A stretch of DNA of 64,000 nt from Deltaproteobacteria bacterium (GCA_024275015.1 JAJRZW010000017.1:1-64000), one strand, 5' to 3'; positions 27,039 through 37,154 are shown, counted from the stretch's first letter. Notes: a model not told the origin generated them from the letters alone. Made by a program: numbers and translations.

Positions 27039-28420
27039 AGTCCCAGCATATATTTGGCAATAAAAAAATAGGTGGTAACGCTGATGATGTCCATTGAGGT
27101 GGAGACAAAAGGAACAGTGGCTATGGCGGCGTCAACTCCGAGACGGCGCAGGGTCACCGGAACAATGGTGCCGATGGTGGCGGCAATGGTCATTGAAGAC
27201 AGACTGGCAATGCCGATGGAAATGGCGAGATTAGCCATATCGGTATGACCGACAAAATAAAAGACCCCCAGGAGAAAACCGAAAAAAGAACCGAGAATCA
27301 ACCCCACCCGCAGTTCCTTGAATACCAGGCTCGTAACTTCCTGGATATTGATGCGGCCGGTGGCGATACCGCGGACGATGATGGTACTCGACTGATTGGC
27401 GATATTGCCGCCCATACCGGCGATGATCGGAATAAAAGCGGCCAGGGCCACCACCTTTTCAATCTCGGTTTGAAAGGAGGAAATAATAAAGACATTAAGC
27501 AGGCCGCCGAACCAGGTGGCGAAAAGCCAGGGGGCCCGGAGCATGGCATTTTTAAGCACCGGTTTCAACAGGATCTCGCGGTCCTTGCCGGCACCGGCCA
27601 TCTGGAGGAACTCCTCGGTGGCCTCTTCCCGGATAACGTCGATAACGTCGTCAACGGTGACGATACCCTCAAGGCGGTAGGCGGAATCAACCACCGGCAC
27701 GGCAAGGAAATTATACTGCGACACCACATGCGCCACCTCGCTCTGATCGGTATCGAGATTTACCGCGACCACGCTCGGATTCATGATATTCCGAAGCTGG
27801 CGGTATGGCGGGTGCATGAGTAGTTCCCGCAGGGACAATACCCCGGAAAGCTGTCCCTCTTCGCCGTGGGTGATGTAGAGATAAAAGACCATCTCCATCT
27901 CAGCGCTGCGTTCCTGGATTTTTTTAATCGCGTCGGCGACACTCATATTTTCGTCAAGGGCCATGCAATCGGTGGACATCAGGCCGCCGGCGGTATCGGT
28001 CTGGTACTGCAGGAGTTCATCAACCTCTTCCCGATCCTCGCGGGCCATCAGGCGTCGAACCTCCTCGGCCTGTTCCTCGGGCAGGGCCTCCATAATGTCG
28101 GCGGCATCGTCGGAGGCCATGTCGTTGATGATCGTCGTGAGAAATTGCGGGGTCAGGTCGGCCACTATCTCAAGCATGATCGCCCGATCCAGTTCACTCA
28201 AAAATTCGGCGACCATGTCGGTCTGGGCAACGATATTGAAGACGAATTTACGATCGTTATGGGCTAAATGACGAAAGACCCAGGCCATATCGGCGGGATG
28301 GATCTTGTTACAGAGCTTGAGCAGGTTGTCTACCGCGTTACGGCGCACCAGGCGACGAACAGTATCGAGAAGGACCATGCCCTCGTTGCCGATCAGTTCT
28401 TTCCTGAGTTTTCCCTTCAT
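27035..28420 (-). CDS. mgtE: Magnesium transporter MgtE
   Basis: A 461-aa protein with an N-terminal helical domain (about 1-140; MEALPEEQAEEVRRLM), two CBS domains (about 140-265; TDCMALDENMSVADAI, VAVPVVDSAYRLEGIVTVDDVIDVI) and a five-helix channel with the MgtE signature around AAFIPIIAGMGGNIANQSSTI. It imports Mg2+ and is gated by cytoplasmic Mg2+ at the CBS/N domains. It is the first gene of a three-gene overlapping operon. A MITE-like repeat begins 65 bp upstream. Confidence 0.93.
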   Translation of the reverse strand: MKGKLRKELIGNEGMVLLDTVRRLVRRNAVDNLLKLCNKIHPADMAWVFRHLAHNDRKFVFNIVAQTDMVAEFLSELDRAIMLEIVADLTPQFLTTIINDMASDDAADIMEALPEEQAEEVRRLMAREDREEVDELLQYQTDTAGGLMSTDCMALDENMSVADAIKKIQERSAEMEMVFYLYITHGEEGQLSGVLSLRELLMHPPYRQLRNIMNPSVVAVNLDTDQSEVAHVVSQYNFLAVPVVDSAYRLEGIVTVDDVIDVIREEATEEFLQMAGAGKDREILLKPVLKNAMLRAPWLFATWFGGLLNVFIISSFQTEIEKVVALAAFIPIIAGMGGNIANQSSTIIVRGIATGRINIQEVTSLVFKELRVGLILGSFFGFLLGVFYFVGHTDMANLAISIGIASLSSMTIAATIGTIVPVTLRRLGVDAAIATVPFVSTSMDIISVTTYFFIAKYMLGL

Positions 28421-28484
28421 CTTTATCGTCCTGATCTCAACAACACCCTACTCCTTGTATATCGAAAGCTTACCTGACAGTCTC

Positions 28485-28669
28485 GTAACAATTCCCCGCT
28501 CCGGCTGAAAACGACGTTTTTCGGGCGGCGGGCTGATAAAATCCCGAACTCGGGCTAAGCCCTCAAATATACGGGATTTCTTACCACATCCCGCCGCCCG
28601 CCGCTTTTCCCGGAAATCGACGCCGCATCCATGCACCGCGACCAGCCCGTTTTTCAACGGACTGTTAGC
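28485..28669. mobile_element. MITE-like element copy 3, fused to a hairpin-family end
   Basis: Left part 28485-28620 (GTAACAATTCCCCGCTCCGG to CCGGAAATCG) matches the full copies. The expected right end is replaced at about 28620 by GCATCCATGCACCGCGACC and CCCGTTTTTCAACGGACTGTTAG, an end of the other repeat family. It lies between mgtE (minus) and nothing recognisable on the right, in a 400-bp gene-poor stretch. Confidence 0.75.
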
Positions 28670-28836
28670 CATCGACATATTTATCACGAACGCAGCAAAA
28701 CGTGATCGATTTCAAAAATTTATAAATATATTCGTGAAAATGCCCGGGAGTCAAGGAAAAGCAATAGAAAAAGACGGTAAGCGGAGATAAAAATGGTCGT
28801 CCGATGATCACGATCTCAAAACGAGGAGAGAAGACA

Positions 28837-29004
28837 ATGGGCGCGACAGAAAAGAAGGCGGCATTAAAGAGAACTCTGCCCGTGGATTCAACAGACATGA
28901 GGCCGAAGAAAAAAAAGCGGCAAATCCAGCCACTCGCCCTGTCACCGATTTTAAGCATGGCGTCCGCGGCCAAGATCCCCCCGCCGCCGATTTTGCCGGG
29001 TTGA
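28837..29004 (+). CDS. Possible small basic protein, 55 aa, ending in a repeat
   Basis: An ATG with a good Shine-Dalgarno (GAGGAGAG, 6 nt away) opens a 55-codon frame rich in Lys (ATEKKAALKRT, RPKKKKRQ). Its last dozen codons and its stop lie inside a hairpin-family repeat, so an older C-terminus may have been replaced. I recognise no family. It could equally be a chance frame. Confidence 0.3.
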   Translation: MGATEKKAALKRTLPVDSTDMRPKKKKRQIQPLALSPILSMASAAKIPPPPILPG

Positions 29005-29096
29005 AAAACCCGGTTAAATCGAGAGGTTGGATGAAACTTGTTTTATCCAACCGACGGTTGAAAAAGCCAGGACGGCTTTTTCAACCGTCGGTTATG
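28978..29096. repeat. Hairpin-family element, 119-bp copy lacking its left hairpin
   Basis: Contains GGGTTGAAAAACCC, the stem GGTTGGAT-gaaacttgttt-TATCCAACC and the terminal hairpin GACGGTTGAAAAAGCC....GGCTTTTTCAACCGTC. It ends at the 3' end of the two-CW gene, whose stop codon (29092) falls within the repeat. Confidence 0.8.
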
Positions 29097-29433
29097 CCGC
29101 GGAAGCGTCCTTCTTCAGACGGTATACGTCATATTCCTTGAAAGTCTTAAGGATATGGGAAAGACGAAGGAGATCAGCACCTTCTTCAGCAAGGACCTGT
29201 TTGAAAAAATCGCATTCAAGGCAGCTTGATACCTTTTTGGCGAAAACACCCTGAACCTTGCCGCCGCATAAGGTCCCGGAGACAGCCCAGCAGACCCGGC
29301 CGCCTTTTCTGCCGTCATGCATCCCATCGGCAACCGCGCGGGTAGCGGCCTCGCATTCACCAAGCTCGGCGACCTTGACCCCGCCCGGCTCGCGGCCGCA
29401 TTTTTTGAACTCCCAGCAATTCTGTTTGCCCAT
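29092..29433 (-). CDS. Two-CW domain Cys-rich protein
   Basis: A 113-aa soluble protein with an N-terminal CWEFKKCGREPGG motif and further Cys in GECEAA, RVCWAVSGTLCGGKVQG and SSCLECDFFK, the paired Cys-Trp pattern of the two-CW family common in Desulfobacterota. It probably binds a metal or Fe-S centre. Its function is unknown. The ATG at 29433 is chosen for GCAGGGGG upstream. Its 3' end and stop overlap a repeat. Confidence 0.75.
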   Translation of the reverse strand: MGKQNCWEFKKCGREPGGVKVAELGECEAATRAVADGMHDGRKGGRVCWAVSGTLCGGKVQGVFAKKVSSCLECDFFKQVLAEEGADLLRLSHILKTFKEYDVYRLKKDASAA

Positions 29434-29767
29434 AATAACCCCCTGCAAATTAATAAAATAACCACAGGCATTCAGTCTGACAAATTATACCACACCGTGG
29501 TAGCAAAAACACAGGCCCTACCGAGAAAAATATGCCCCATAGCATCCGTTTTCGCTGACGAGAGACCTGTGAAATCCTCATTTCCCAAGCCCCCGGCGGT
29601 GATGATCCTGTAGCAAGTAACGGGATGGCTGAGAAACAAAGTTCAATATACAATGCGTGTAGTATTTTGCGAATGAGGCCGTATCCCGTTACGGCCGACC
29701 CGAACGAACAAAAATGGCCAACAACGCAAAAGAGCGGAATTATTCAAACGCCAACTGTGATGAAATC
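29434..29767 (-). other. Gene-free upstream region of the two-CW gene
   Basis: Apart from the promoter/operator noted separately, I see one short hairpin (GGCCGT-atcccgtt-ACGGCC near 29672-29694) and no credible gene or known riboswitch motif. Confidence 0.4.
29484..29502 (-). promoter_or_regulatory. -10 box with overlapping palindromic operator
   Basis: TATAAT (minus strand, 29484-29489) lies about 50 nt before the two-CW start and overlaps TACCAC-ACC-GTGGTA (29488-29502), a perfect 6-bp inverted repeat suited to a dimeric repressor. No convincing -35 box is seen. Confidence 0.4.
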
Positions 29768-29826
29768 GTAACAAGTCCCTGCCCGGATGAAACGACGATT
29801 TTCTGGCCTCCGCGGGGAATTGTTAC
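29768..29826. mobile_element. Internally deleted MITE-like element (59 bp)
   Basis: Left end GTAACAAGTCCCTGCCCGG and right end GCGGGGAATTGTTAC are kept with only about 25 bp between them, so it is a deletion derivative of the 170-bp element. Confidence 0.75.
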
Positions 29827-29833
29827 TCGACCG

Positions 29834-30076
29834 TCAACTATCCCAATCTCCACGGTCAATGGCCGGACAGACCCGCAATCCCCGACCGTTTACGGGCTGA
29901 TCATCAAGGGTGCTGACAGCGGCGGCGCCATCTTCAAGGTCGGCAAAGGCAAAGCCCCGTGGAATTCCGTTCCGGTCCCGGACCATATTGAGACGCTGGA
30001 GACCATAGGGGGCAAGAAAGTCTTTCAGCTCATCCTCGGAGAAATCAAAAGGGAAATTACCGATAAAAATCCGCAT
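29834..30076 (-). CDS. RRM-domain RNA-binding protein
   Basis: An 80-aa single RNA recognition motif. RNP2 is MRIFIGNFPFD and RNP1 is IPRGFAFADLED, with the aromatic positions present. Such small RRM proteins occur in cyanobacteria and many Proteobacteria and may act in cold adaptation or mRNA handling. It overlaps the DsrE-like gene by one nucleotide (TGATG), so the two are co-expressed. That pairing is unusual and the functional link is unknown. Confidence 0.88.
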   Translation of the reverse strand: MRIFIGNFPFDFSEDELKDFLAPYGLQRLNMVRDRNGIPRGFAFADLEDGAAAVSTLDDQPVNGRGLRVCPAIDRGDWDS

Positions 30077-30435
30077 CAGAAATTGATCACTTCCCGTTCG
30101 GCCATCTCGGCAATGGCAGTTGGGGCGGTAACGATCTTCGCCCCGGGGATGATATTATCCTCAGTCACCCCCATGGTCTTGGCGCAGGGGGAACAGACGT
30201 AGATCGGGATCCCGGCCTTGAGAATAATCGGAAAAAGCTCTGCTACCGGGGTCATGTTCCGCCCCTTGATGGTCTCGGCCACCCCATTTATCGCAAGCTC
30301 CGCCGCCTCAACCATCATAACCATGGCCACGTCGAGTCCCTCGATAATCATTGAGACCACAAAGGTCATGGCCAGGTTGGCCCGGTCATGGTTGTCGGTA
30401 CCGTGGCTTACGGTCACCATGAATTTCTTTTTCAT
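30076..30435 (-). CDS. DsrE/DsrF-like family protein
   Basis: A 119-aa DsrE-fold protein (HGTDNHDRANLAMTFVVSMI, GLDVAMVMMVEAAEL, AGIPIYVCSPCAKTMGV). The Cys pair in VCSPCAK lies where sulfur-relay members have their active Cys, but this is a peroxiredoxin-like DsrE subgroup, not DsrE itself. The ATG at 30435 follows GAGGAGGTGG closely. A sulfur-carrier or redox role is an inference. It is followed by the RRM gene. Confidence 0.82.
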   Translation of the reverse strand: MKKKFMVTVSHGTDNHDRANLAMTFVVSMIIEGLDVAMVMMVEAAELAINGVAETIKGRNMTPVAELFPIILKAGIPIYVCSPCAKTMGVTEDNIIPGAKIVTAPTAIAEMAEREVINF

Positions 30436-30705
30436 AACCACCTCCTCAATGTTGTTAGCCTCGCAATAAATTGCGGGCCAACGGCAATTGCGCTTCCAAC
30501 TTATTGGAATTACGTGGGCCCGCTTCTGTTTGAGATACTTGTTACGAGTCCATCACTGTTCACCATGTCAGGCGTGTATTGCGTGGAAGCGACTTCCGCC
30601 GCAAAGCCGTTGCACCGTTTGAAATACGGCTTACATAAATACCGGAAGAGTCAATATAAATAAAGATAAAATCCACCGGCTGACAGTCCACTGAAAAACG
30701 GCCTG
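30436..30705. other. Spacer with inverted repeats upstream of the DsrE-like gene
   Basis: Contains a nested inverted repeat (GCGGGCC at 30472 with GGGCCCGC at 30520, inner TTCCAA/TTGGAA), a solo right end of the MITE-like element (TTGTTACGAGTCCATCA at 30540) and a hairpin-family fragment (CTGAAAAACGGCCTGTTAG) at 30690-30710. No gene is seen. Confidence 0.5.
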
Positions 30706-31191
30706 TTAGGGCAAGGCCCCGGGCAGGGTCTCGATAAAGGCCCTGATCCTGTCGCGTACCCGGCGATAGCAGTTCAGGATATCCTCTTCGTTCCCAGCGG
30801 TTTCAGCCAGCTTAGGCGGATCGGGGAAACCAACGTGGATCTTTTCTCCCGGGAAAAACGGGCAGGTCTCATCGGCATGGCCGCAGAGGGTGATGACGTA
30901 ATCAAACGCCTTTGCCGGCAACTCGTTGACAAGGGTTGACCGCTGTCCGGCGATATCCACCCCGGCCTCGGCCATTACCCTGACCGCCAGCGGGTTAATC
31001 CCGTGCTTTTCCAGCCCGGCCGACCATGCCTCAATCACGTCCCCCCTTAAATGTCGCGCCCAGCCTTCCGCCATCTGGCTGCGACATGAGTTGCCGGTGC
31101 ATAAAAATAATATTTTTGTGCGTTTCCGGGTTTTTGGTCGCGAATTGCCACTTTGAGGCAGACCAGGCATTTTCAAGCCATCAACCGTCAC
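30706..31191 (-). CDS. arsC: Arsenate reductase, low-Mr phosphatase type
   Basis: A 161-aa protein whose catalytic P-loop is [17 protein letters not shown], with additional redox Cys in [14 protein letters not shown]. It is therefore the thioredoxin-coupled ArsC of the S. aureus type, reducing arsenate to arsenite for Acr3 export. About 25 residues precede the domain. The frame starts at GTG 31191 inside the acr3 3' end or at ATG 31170, with no clear Shine-Dalgarno for either. Last gene of arsR-acr3-arsC. Confidence 0.92.
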   Translation of the reverse strand: MTVDGLKMPGLPQSGNSRPKTRKRTKILFLCTGNSCRSQMAEGWARHLRGDVIEAWSAGLEKHGINPLAVRVMAEAGVDIAGQRSTLVNELPAKAFDYVITLCGHADETCPFFPGEKIHVGFPDPPKLAETAGNEEDILNCYRRVRDRIRAFIETLPGALP

Positions 31192-32272
31192 AACCGGCCG
31201 GACAGCCCCGGCAGTGAGGCTGTCCGGCGTATGGAAAATATTTCTTCTTAAACCGTAAGGCGACGTTGACCAGACTGATCAGCACCGGGACCTCGACCAG
31301 GGGACCGACAACCGCGGCGAATGCCTCGCCGGAATCAATTCCGAAGACGACAATGGCAACGGCAATGGCAAGCTCAAAGTTGTTGGAAGCGGCGGTGAAT
31401 GACAGGGTGGCAGCCTGTTCATAGGTGGCCCCGACCCTGCGCGACATGAAAAACGACAACATAAACATGACGAGAAAATAAATGGACAGCGGAATCGCGA
31501 TCCGGATCACATCAAAGGGCAGACGGACTATATATTCACCCTTTAAGGAGAACATCACCACAATGGTGAAGAGGAGAAAAACCAGGGTCAGCGGACTGAG
31601 CCGGGGAAGCAGTTTCCCTTGATACCATTGCTCTCCCTTGACCTTTATCCCGACAAAGCGGGTCAGCATCCCGGCAATAAAAGGAATGCCAAGATAAATA
31701 AAAACCGATCCGGCGATCCGGCCCATGGAAACAGCGACCACCGCCCCGCGCATCCCCATCCACCCGGGAAGCAGGGTAATGAAGAGCCAGGCGTAGAACG
31801 GAAAGAAAAGCACCTGGAAGATGGAGTTGAAAGCGACGAGCCCGGCACAGTATTCGGTATCACCCCCGGCGAGATCGTTCCAGACGATGACCATGGCGAT
31901 ACAGCGGGCGAGGCCGATGAGGATCACCCCGACCATGTACTCATGGCGGCCGGAGAGAAATGTGATGGCAAGACCGAACATCAGCACCGGGCCGATGATC
32001 CAGTTCTGCACCAGCGACAGGGCGAGTATCCTGATATCAGCAAAGACTTGATGGAGCTTTTCGTACCTGACCCTGGCCAGCGGCGGGTACATCATCAGGA
32101 TCAGGCCGACGGCGATGGGAATATTGGTGGTGCCGACCTGAAAACGATTGATAAAGTCCCTGATCCCCGGCCACAACCAGCCGCTGCCTACCCCGACGAA
32201 CATGGCCAGAAATATCCACAGGGTGAGAAAACGATCAAGAAAGGAAAGTTTTTTTGCTCCTGATTCAGCCAT
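31181..32272 (-). CDS. acr3: Arsenite efflux permease Acr3
   Basis: A 363-aa protein with ten predicted helices and ACR3 signatures ([33 protein letters not shown] with the conserved Cys, [19 protein letters not shown]). It exports arsenite. The start at 32272 (MAESG) is preferred to 32320. The C-terminus has a short Cys-rich tail (CRGCPAGC), which is not universal in the family and might bind As(III). It overlaps arsC by 11 nt. Confidence 0.93.
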   Translation of the reverse strand: MAESGAKKLSFLDRFLTLWIFLAMFVGVGSGWLWPGIRDFINRFQVGTTNIPIAVGLILMMYPPLARVRYEKLHQVFADIRILALSLVQNWIIGPVLMFGLAITFLSGRHEYMVGVILIGLARCIAMVIVWNDLAGGDTEYCAGLVAFNSIFQVLFFPFYAWLFITLLPGWMGMRGAVVAVSMGRIAGSVFIYLGIPFIAGMLTRFVGIKVKGEQWYQGKLLPRLSPLTLVFLLFTIVVMFSLKGEYIVRLPFDVIRIAIPLSIYFLVMFMLSFFMSRRVGATYEQAATLSFTAASNNFELAIAVAIVVFGIDSGEAFAAVVGPLVEVPVLISLVNVALRFKKKYFPYAGQPHCRGCPAGCDG

Positions 32273-32374
32273 GAGAACCCCAGCTCCCTGTATATCGAAA
32301 TTATTATCCAGCCATTCCATGGATTGTTACGACTTCATTATTTTTGAATACGCGTAACACGCCCGTCGCGCCGT

Positions 32375-32722
32375 TCAACTCCCCTCACAGCCGCCTGTCC
32401 CTTTTTCCCGCAGGAGGAGGGCGAGACGCTCATGATCAGCCCGCCCCTCTTTAACCTCCGCCAGGGAGGTGACGGTGTCGAAGAGCCGCCTTCTTATGCC
32501 GGAGAGATCAGCCAGGCGGTAATACATCCACTTGCCCCGCCTGGTGGCGATAACCCATCCTGTATTCCTGAGATAGGCCAAATGCCGCGACACCGTGGAC
32601 TGGGGCATATCCACCACCGCCATAAGCTCGCAGACGCAACGCTCCCCGTCCGCGAGCAGGCAGAGCAGTCTGAGCCGCGACGATTCGGCCAGGGCCTTGA
32701 ATATCCGGGCTGCGTTCTCCAT
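32375..32722 (-). CDS. arsR: ArsR-family repressor of the arsenic operon
   Basis: A 115-aa winged-helix protein with the metalloid motif ERCVCELMAV (Cys pair in the recognition helix region) and MPQSTVSRHLAYL as the recognition helix. It represses arsR-acr3-arsC until As(III) binds the Cys pair. The start at 32722 is set by the family N-terminus (MENAARIFKALAES) and by the promoter just upstream. Confidence 0.9.
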   Translation of the reverse strand: MENAARIFKALAESSRLRLLCLLADGERCVCELMAVVDMPQSTVSRHLAYLRNTGWVIATRRGKWMYYRLADLSGIRRRLFDTVTSLAEVKEGRADHERLALLLREKGTGGCEGS

Positions 32723-32732
32723 TGTTTCTTGG

Positions 32733-32757
32733 TATCCGTATAAGCGGATAATGTCAA
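32733..32757 (-). promoter_or_regulatory. arsR promoter/operator
   Basis: On the minus strand TTGACA (32752-32757) is followed directly by TATCCG-CTTATA-CGGATA, a perfect 6-bp inverted repeat of the kind bound by ArsR/SmtB repressors. It ends about 10 nt before the ATG, so repression by occlusion is expected. The -10 box is not obvious. Confidence 0.6.
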
Positions 32758-32786
32758 GAACAAAGAACGAACACGCCCCAGCCATA

Positions 32787-32907
32787 ACAGTCCGTTAAAA
32801 AACGGACTGATCGCGGTGAATGGACGCGCCGCCCGATTTTATTGTGTTTGAAAAATTAAATAAAATCGAGAGGTTGACAGTAACCTGTTTTGATCAACCG
32901 GCCGCTG
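32787..32907. repeat. Hairpin-family element, AT-altered copy
   Basis: Outer hairpin CAGTCCGTTAAAAAACGGACTG, then CGATTTTATTGTGTTTG...AAATAAAATCG and GGTTGACAG...GATCAACC. The middle stem differs from other copies on both arms (TTTTATT against AATAAAA), so pairing is kept while sequence changes. It lies between arsR and the zraR 3' end. Confidence 0.75.
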
Positions 32908-32909
32908 CC

Positions 32910-34255
<1,346 letters not shown>

Positions 34256-34259
<4 letters not shown>

Positions 34260-35983
34260 TTTTCATCCCCGCTTGCGTCAAAAGCCGATTCATCAACCGC
34301 CCCGGCACCGAGCAACGGCAACAGTACCCGTACCGTGGTCCCGGATCCGGGAACGGTTTCCACCTCGATATGGCCCCTGTGACTGCTGACGATCTGATGC
34401 ACCACCGCCAGCCCAAGACCGGTGCCGTCCTTGCGGGTGGTGAAAAACGGATCAAACATCCGTTCCCGCTCCTCGGAAGTCATGCCGCAACCGCTGTCGC
34501 TCACCCGGATGACCGCGCCGTCGGCCCGGGCCGTAACCGCGGCCTCTATCCTGCCGTCCCTGCCGGTGGCGGACAGGGCGTTGTGGAGAAGATTCAACAG
34601 GACCTGTCGCAACAGGTCGGGATCGGCCATGATACTGACTTCGTTCTCCGGCAGATCGAGGTGAAAGTCGATCCCGCGGGTTATGAAATCATCGCTCATA
34701 AACCGCGCCGTTTCCGTGACCAGACAGTCGAGGCGCACCTTTTCCGGCTCCGGGTCCCGGGGGCGGGCGAACTTAAGCAGGGACGAAATCGTACGGTCAA
34801 GACGGTCAACCTCATCCACCATCATCCGGGCGTGCTCCTGCTCCGTGGGGCGGCCTTCAAACTTACGGACAAAGAGCTGGGCGAAACCGCGCATGGTACC
34901 CAGAGGATTTCTTATCTCATGGGCAATACCAGCGGCCATCCGTCCAAGGGCGGAAAGGCGGCGGGACTCTTCCAGCTTGCGCTCGATCTCGATTACCTCC
35001 CGGACGTCACGGATAATCAGCACCGTGCCATTCACCCGCCCCCGACGGTCATGAAGGATGGAAGTACTCACCCGTACCGGAATCGCGGTGCCGTCGTCAT
35101 GGATACAGGTGAAGGGTTGTTCGATCAACTCCCCGCCACTCAAATGCGCCGGGCAGACAGGGATCACCTCTGCCGGCGCCCGACCCTTGAGCGCGTCGAT
35201 CCGACGGCCGATTATGGCCTCAACCCGGCGGTTGCCGGATACCACCCGACCCCGGGCGTCAAGGGTGATCAACCCCGCGGGCATGGATTCGATGACATTT
35301 TCGGTATAGAGTTCCATGTCGGTAAGGGTTCTCCGGGTCACCCGTACCTCCTGAAAGAGGAAGAGGAGGTAAAAACCGGCGCTGCCGGCAAGAAAAAGGA
35401 TGGAGCCAAGGAGAAGGGAATGCCTGATATCCACCCTGCGGGCCTGGTCGAACTCATCGGTTCGCAGACCGAGATAGATCACCATGTCCCGGCCATCAAG
35501 GCGCCGGAGTCTGCCACCCCCGCAATAGCCACCCCGGCCGCCGGGAAGCGGGGTAAATGAACTTGCGACCTCAAAGATCTTTTTTTTCCGGATTATGGTG
35601 GTGACCGGGACGGCTGATGCCATGATCGCCGCAATCTCCGAACGCGGGGCCGGCGGCCATTCACCACTGGCGGCAATGACCGCGCCACCTTTGTCCACCA
35701 CCCGGATATACGCCAGCGACGGTTCCCTGGCCGTCTCTTCAACCAGGAGACCAAGGGGATCAACGCCCTGCATCCGGTGCATCATGGTAGTCCTGGCCCC
35801 GGCCTCGAAAGCACGTATCAGGGTGAGTCCCTCGTGGGTAAAAAAAGTCCGCATCAGGGATTCTTCCCGGCGGATATTGCGAATGGTAAGGGTGGCGAGA
35901 AGTACGGCCAGAAGCAGGGCCGCGATCACGATGGCGATGGCGGTCCGTGATATTTTAAAGGGATGTCGATCAGATGGCAGCAT
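34256..35983 (-). CDS. zraS: Sensor histidine kinase (ZraS type)
   Basis: A 575-aa kinase with TM1 at about 12-35, a periplasmic sensor to about 185, and TM2 at about 190-212. The PAS domain (about 230-340; ESMPAGLITLDARGRVVSGNRRV) is followed by HisKA with AGIAHEIRNPLGTMRGFAQ and HATPase with NLLHNALSATGRDG and GTGLGLAVVH. Its place between zraP and zraR and its ZraS/HydH architecture point to zinc or envelope-stress sensing. The periplasmic domain carries no strong metal motif. Confidence 0.9.
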
Positions 35984-36015
35984 TTATTGAAAATATGGCC
36001 TGGAAGTAAAGGAAA

Positions 36016-36058
36016 ATCGAGGCGCGGGTACTCCCCGAGCCTCGATAAGTTTTTTTTT
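36016..36058 (+). terminator. Hairpin with T-run between zraP and zraS
   Basis: TCGAGGC...GCCTCGA with an inner GCGGG/CCCCG pairing, then a T-run on the plus strand and a weaker TTTT on the minus strand. For the minus-strand zra genes it could attenuate read-through from zraP into zraS. As drawn, the T-run best fits plus-strand termination. Confidence 0.45.
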
Positions 36059-36073
36059 CAGCGCTTCCGCATG

Positions 36074-36601
36074 TCAACGGCAGTAACGACCGTAACCCAT
36101 CATCCGGCCCCGGCCGCGCATCCCGCCCATGTCGGAACCATCCAGAGCGCAGTACCGCGGCCCCCAGCCGCCGGCGCCGTAATAACGCCGTCCCATGGTG
36201 GCGGCGATCTTGCGATTAAGTTCCATTCTCGTCTGCCGATAATCCCGTTTAAGGTTATATATTTCACCGCGCAGGGTCCGAGCCTCAGCCACGGTGGTGT
36301 TCTTATCGGCAAGGGCCTGGTCAAGCTCGGCGATCTTTTTCTGAATCGCCGTCTCTCCGCTCTTGAGTTTAGCGGTGTAATCCGCGGTCACCGCGTCAAT
36401 TCTGGCCTGTTCATCCGGAGTCAGGGCCGGAGTCACGCCTGGATGCATCATCGGGCCTGTGGCGTTATTATACATCATCTGTCCCATCATCGGACGGTCA
36501 CAGTCGTAACAGGCGCCCCCCCCCATCCAGGCCCCGGCCTGGGAGGCGATTGCCAACGCGATACCAATGGTCGTGGTGGTGATGATTGTCCTTGCTTTCA
36601 T
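36074..36601 (-). CDS. zraP: ZraP-like periplasmic zinc-associated protein
   Basis: A 175-aa protein with a signal peptide (KARTIITTTTIGIALAIASQ, cleavage AGA-W near 24). Near the mature N-terminus are CYDC and Met-rich MMGQMMYN. Helices run from about 50-135 with LTPDEQARIDAV and LRGEIYNLKRDYRQTRMEL (the LTxxQ-type ZraP/Spy fold), and the Gly/Met/Arg-rich tail ends YCR. In enterobacteria ZraP is a zinc-binding chaperone that represses ZraSR. The start at 36601 follows AAGGAGAG. Confidence 0.85.
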   Translation of the reverse strand: MKARTIITTTTIGIALAIASQAGAWMGGGACYDCDRPMMGQMMYNNATGPMMHPGVTPALTPDEQARIDAVTADYTAKLKSGETAIQKKIAELDQALADKNTTVAEARTLRGEIYNLKRDYRQTRMELNRKIAATMGRRYYGAGGWGPRYCALDGSDMGGMRGRGRMMGYGRYCR

Positions 36602-36650
36602 GGTCTCTCTCCTTGTTGAAGGTTTACTGATTGATGTTATTGCTGCGTTA

Positions 36651-36965
36651 TCAAATAATTTCCTTTTTTGCTTGTGGATCGATTTCCTCCTCACAGGCAG
36701 GACAGAAACGCCAGCCGGCCTCGATGATCCCGGAACATTTGCGACAATGGCGTTTCAATCCCGCGCCGCAGTGGGGACAACGCAGGAAAGCCGCCTCAAC
36801 CCAGCCCCCGCAGGCCGGGCATTTCAACCGCGGCGACCGGAACGCAAACCGCCGGATCAGCCAGACGACCAAGGCCGCCACGGCGATGAACAACAACAGA
36901 GCAAAAGGTCCGGCAAAATGCGGCAGCCACATTCCCCGGCCCGCGAATCCCCAATTACACCACAT
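36651..36965 (-). CDS. Membrane protein with double zinc ribbon
   Basis: A 104-aa protein. One or two N-terminal membrane segments (PFALLLFIAVAALVVWLI) are followed by two zinc-ribbon modules: CPACGG...CPHCGAG and CRKCSG...CPACEEE. The ATG at 36965 has GGAGGAT upstream. It overlaps the preceding lipoprotein gene by 11 nt and is followed by zraP, so it is part of the Zra-type operon. The function is unknown. Metal relay or regulation of envelope zinc is an inference. Confidence 0.82.
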   Translation of the reverse strand: MWCNWGFAGRGMWLPHFAGPFALLLFIAVAALVVWLIRRFAFRSPRLKCPACGGWVEAAFLRCPHCGAGLKRHCRKCSGIIEAGWRFCPACEEEIDPQAKKEII

Positions 36966-37104
36966 GAATATCCTCCTGATAACCTTGGGAATAATGATGG
37001 CTCCAGCCGTGATGATGGCCGAATCCGTACCAGCCGCAACCGCCAAGGGTCAGGGCAAGTCCCAGTAAAAAAACCAGGGCTATGGGGTAAAATATTTTTT
37101 TCAT
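36955..37104 (-). CDS. Small His-rich lipoprotein, 49 aa
   Basis: Starts at ATG 37104 behind a strong AAGGAGGT. A lipobox LTLGGC places the lipidated Cys at residue 23. The mature part is only 27 residues and contains FGHHHGWSHH, a likely metal-binding cluster. It is the first gene after the sigma-54 promoter. I know no named family, but small His-rich lipoproteins are plausible periplasmic zinc buffers. It is too short for standard gene finding. Confidence 0.75.
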   Translation of the reverse strand: MKKIFYPIALVFLLGLALTLGGCGWYGFGHHHGWSHHYSQGYQEDIHVV

Positions 37105-37154
37105 CGTTACCTCCTTGATTTATGGGTTTGTCCGTCTGTCTCTGCCACCACATA

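Noticed and set aside
28665-28973. Minus-strand frame of 102 codons between repeats
   Set aside because: Phe-rich nonspecific sequence reading across a repeat end; no RBS and no family.
29500-29650. Riboswitch-like patches (GGCTGAGAAAC, GGCGGTGATGATCC)
   Set aside because: Isolated words resembling TPP or fluoride motifs without the partner segments; not assembled into a known fold.
34370-35560. Open frame antisense to zraS (396 codons)
   Set aside because: Shadow frame; the kinase motifs are unmistakable on the minus strand.
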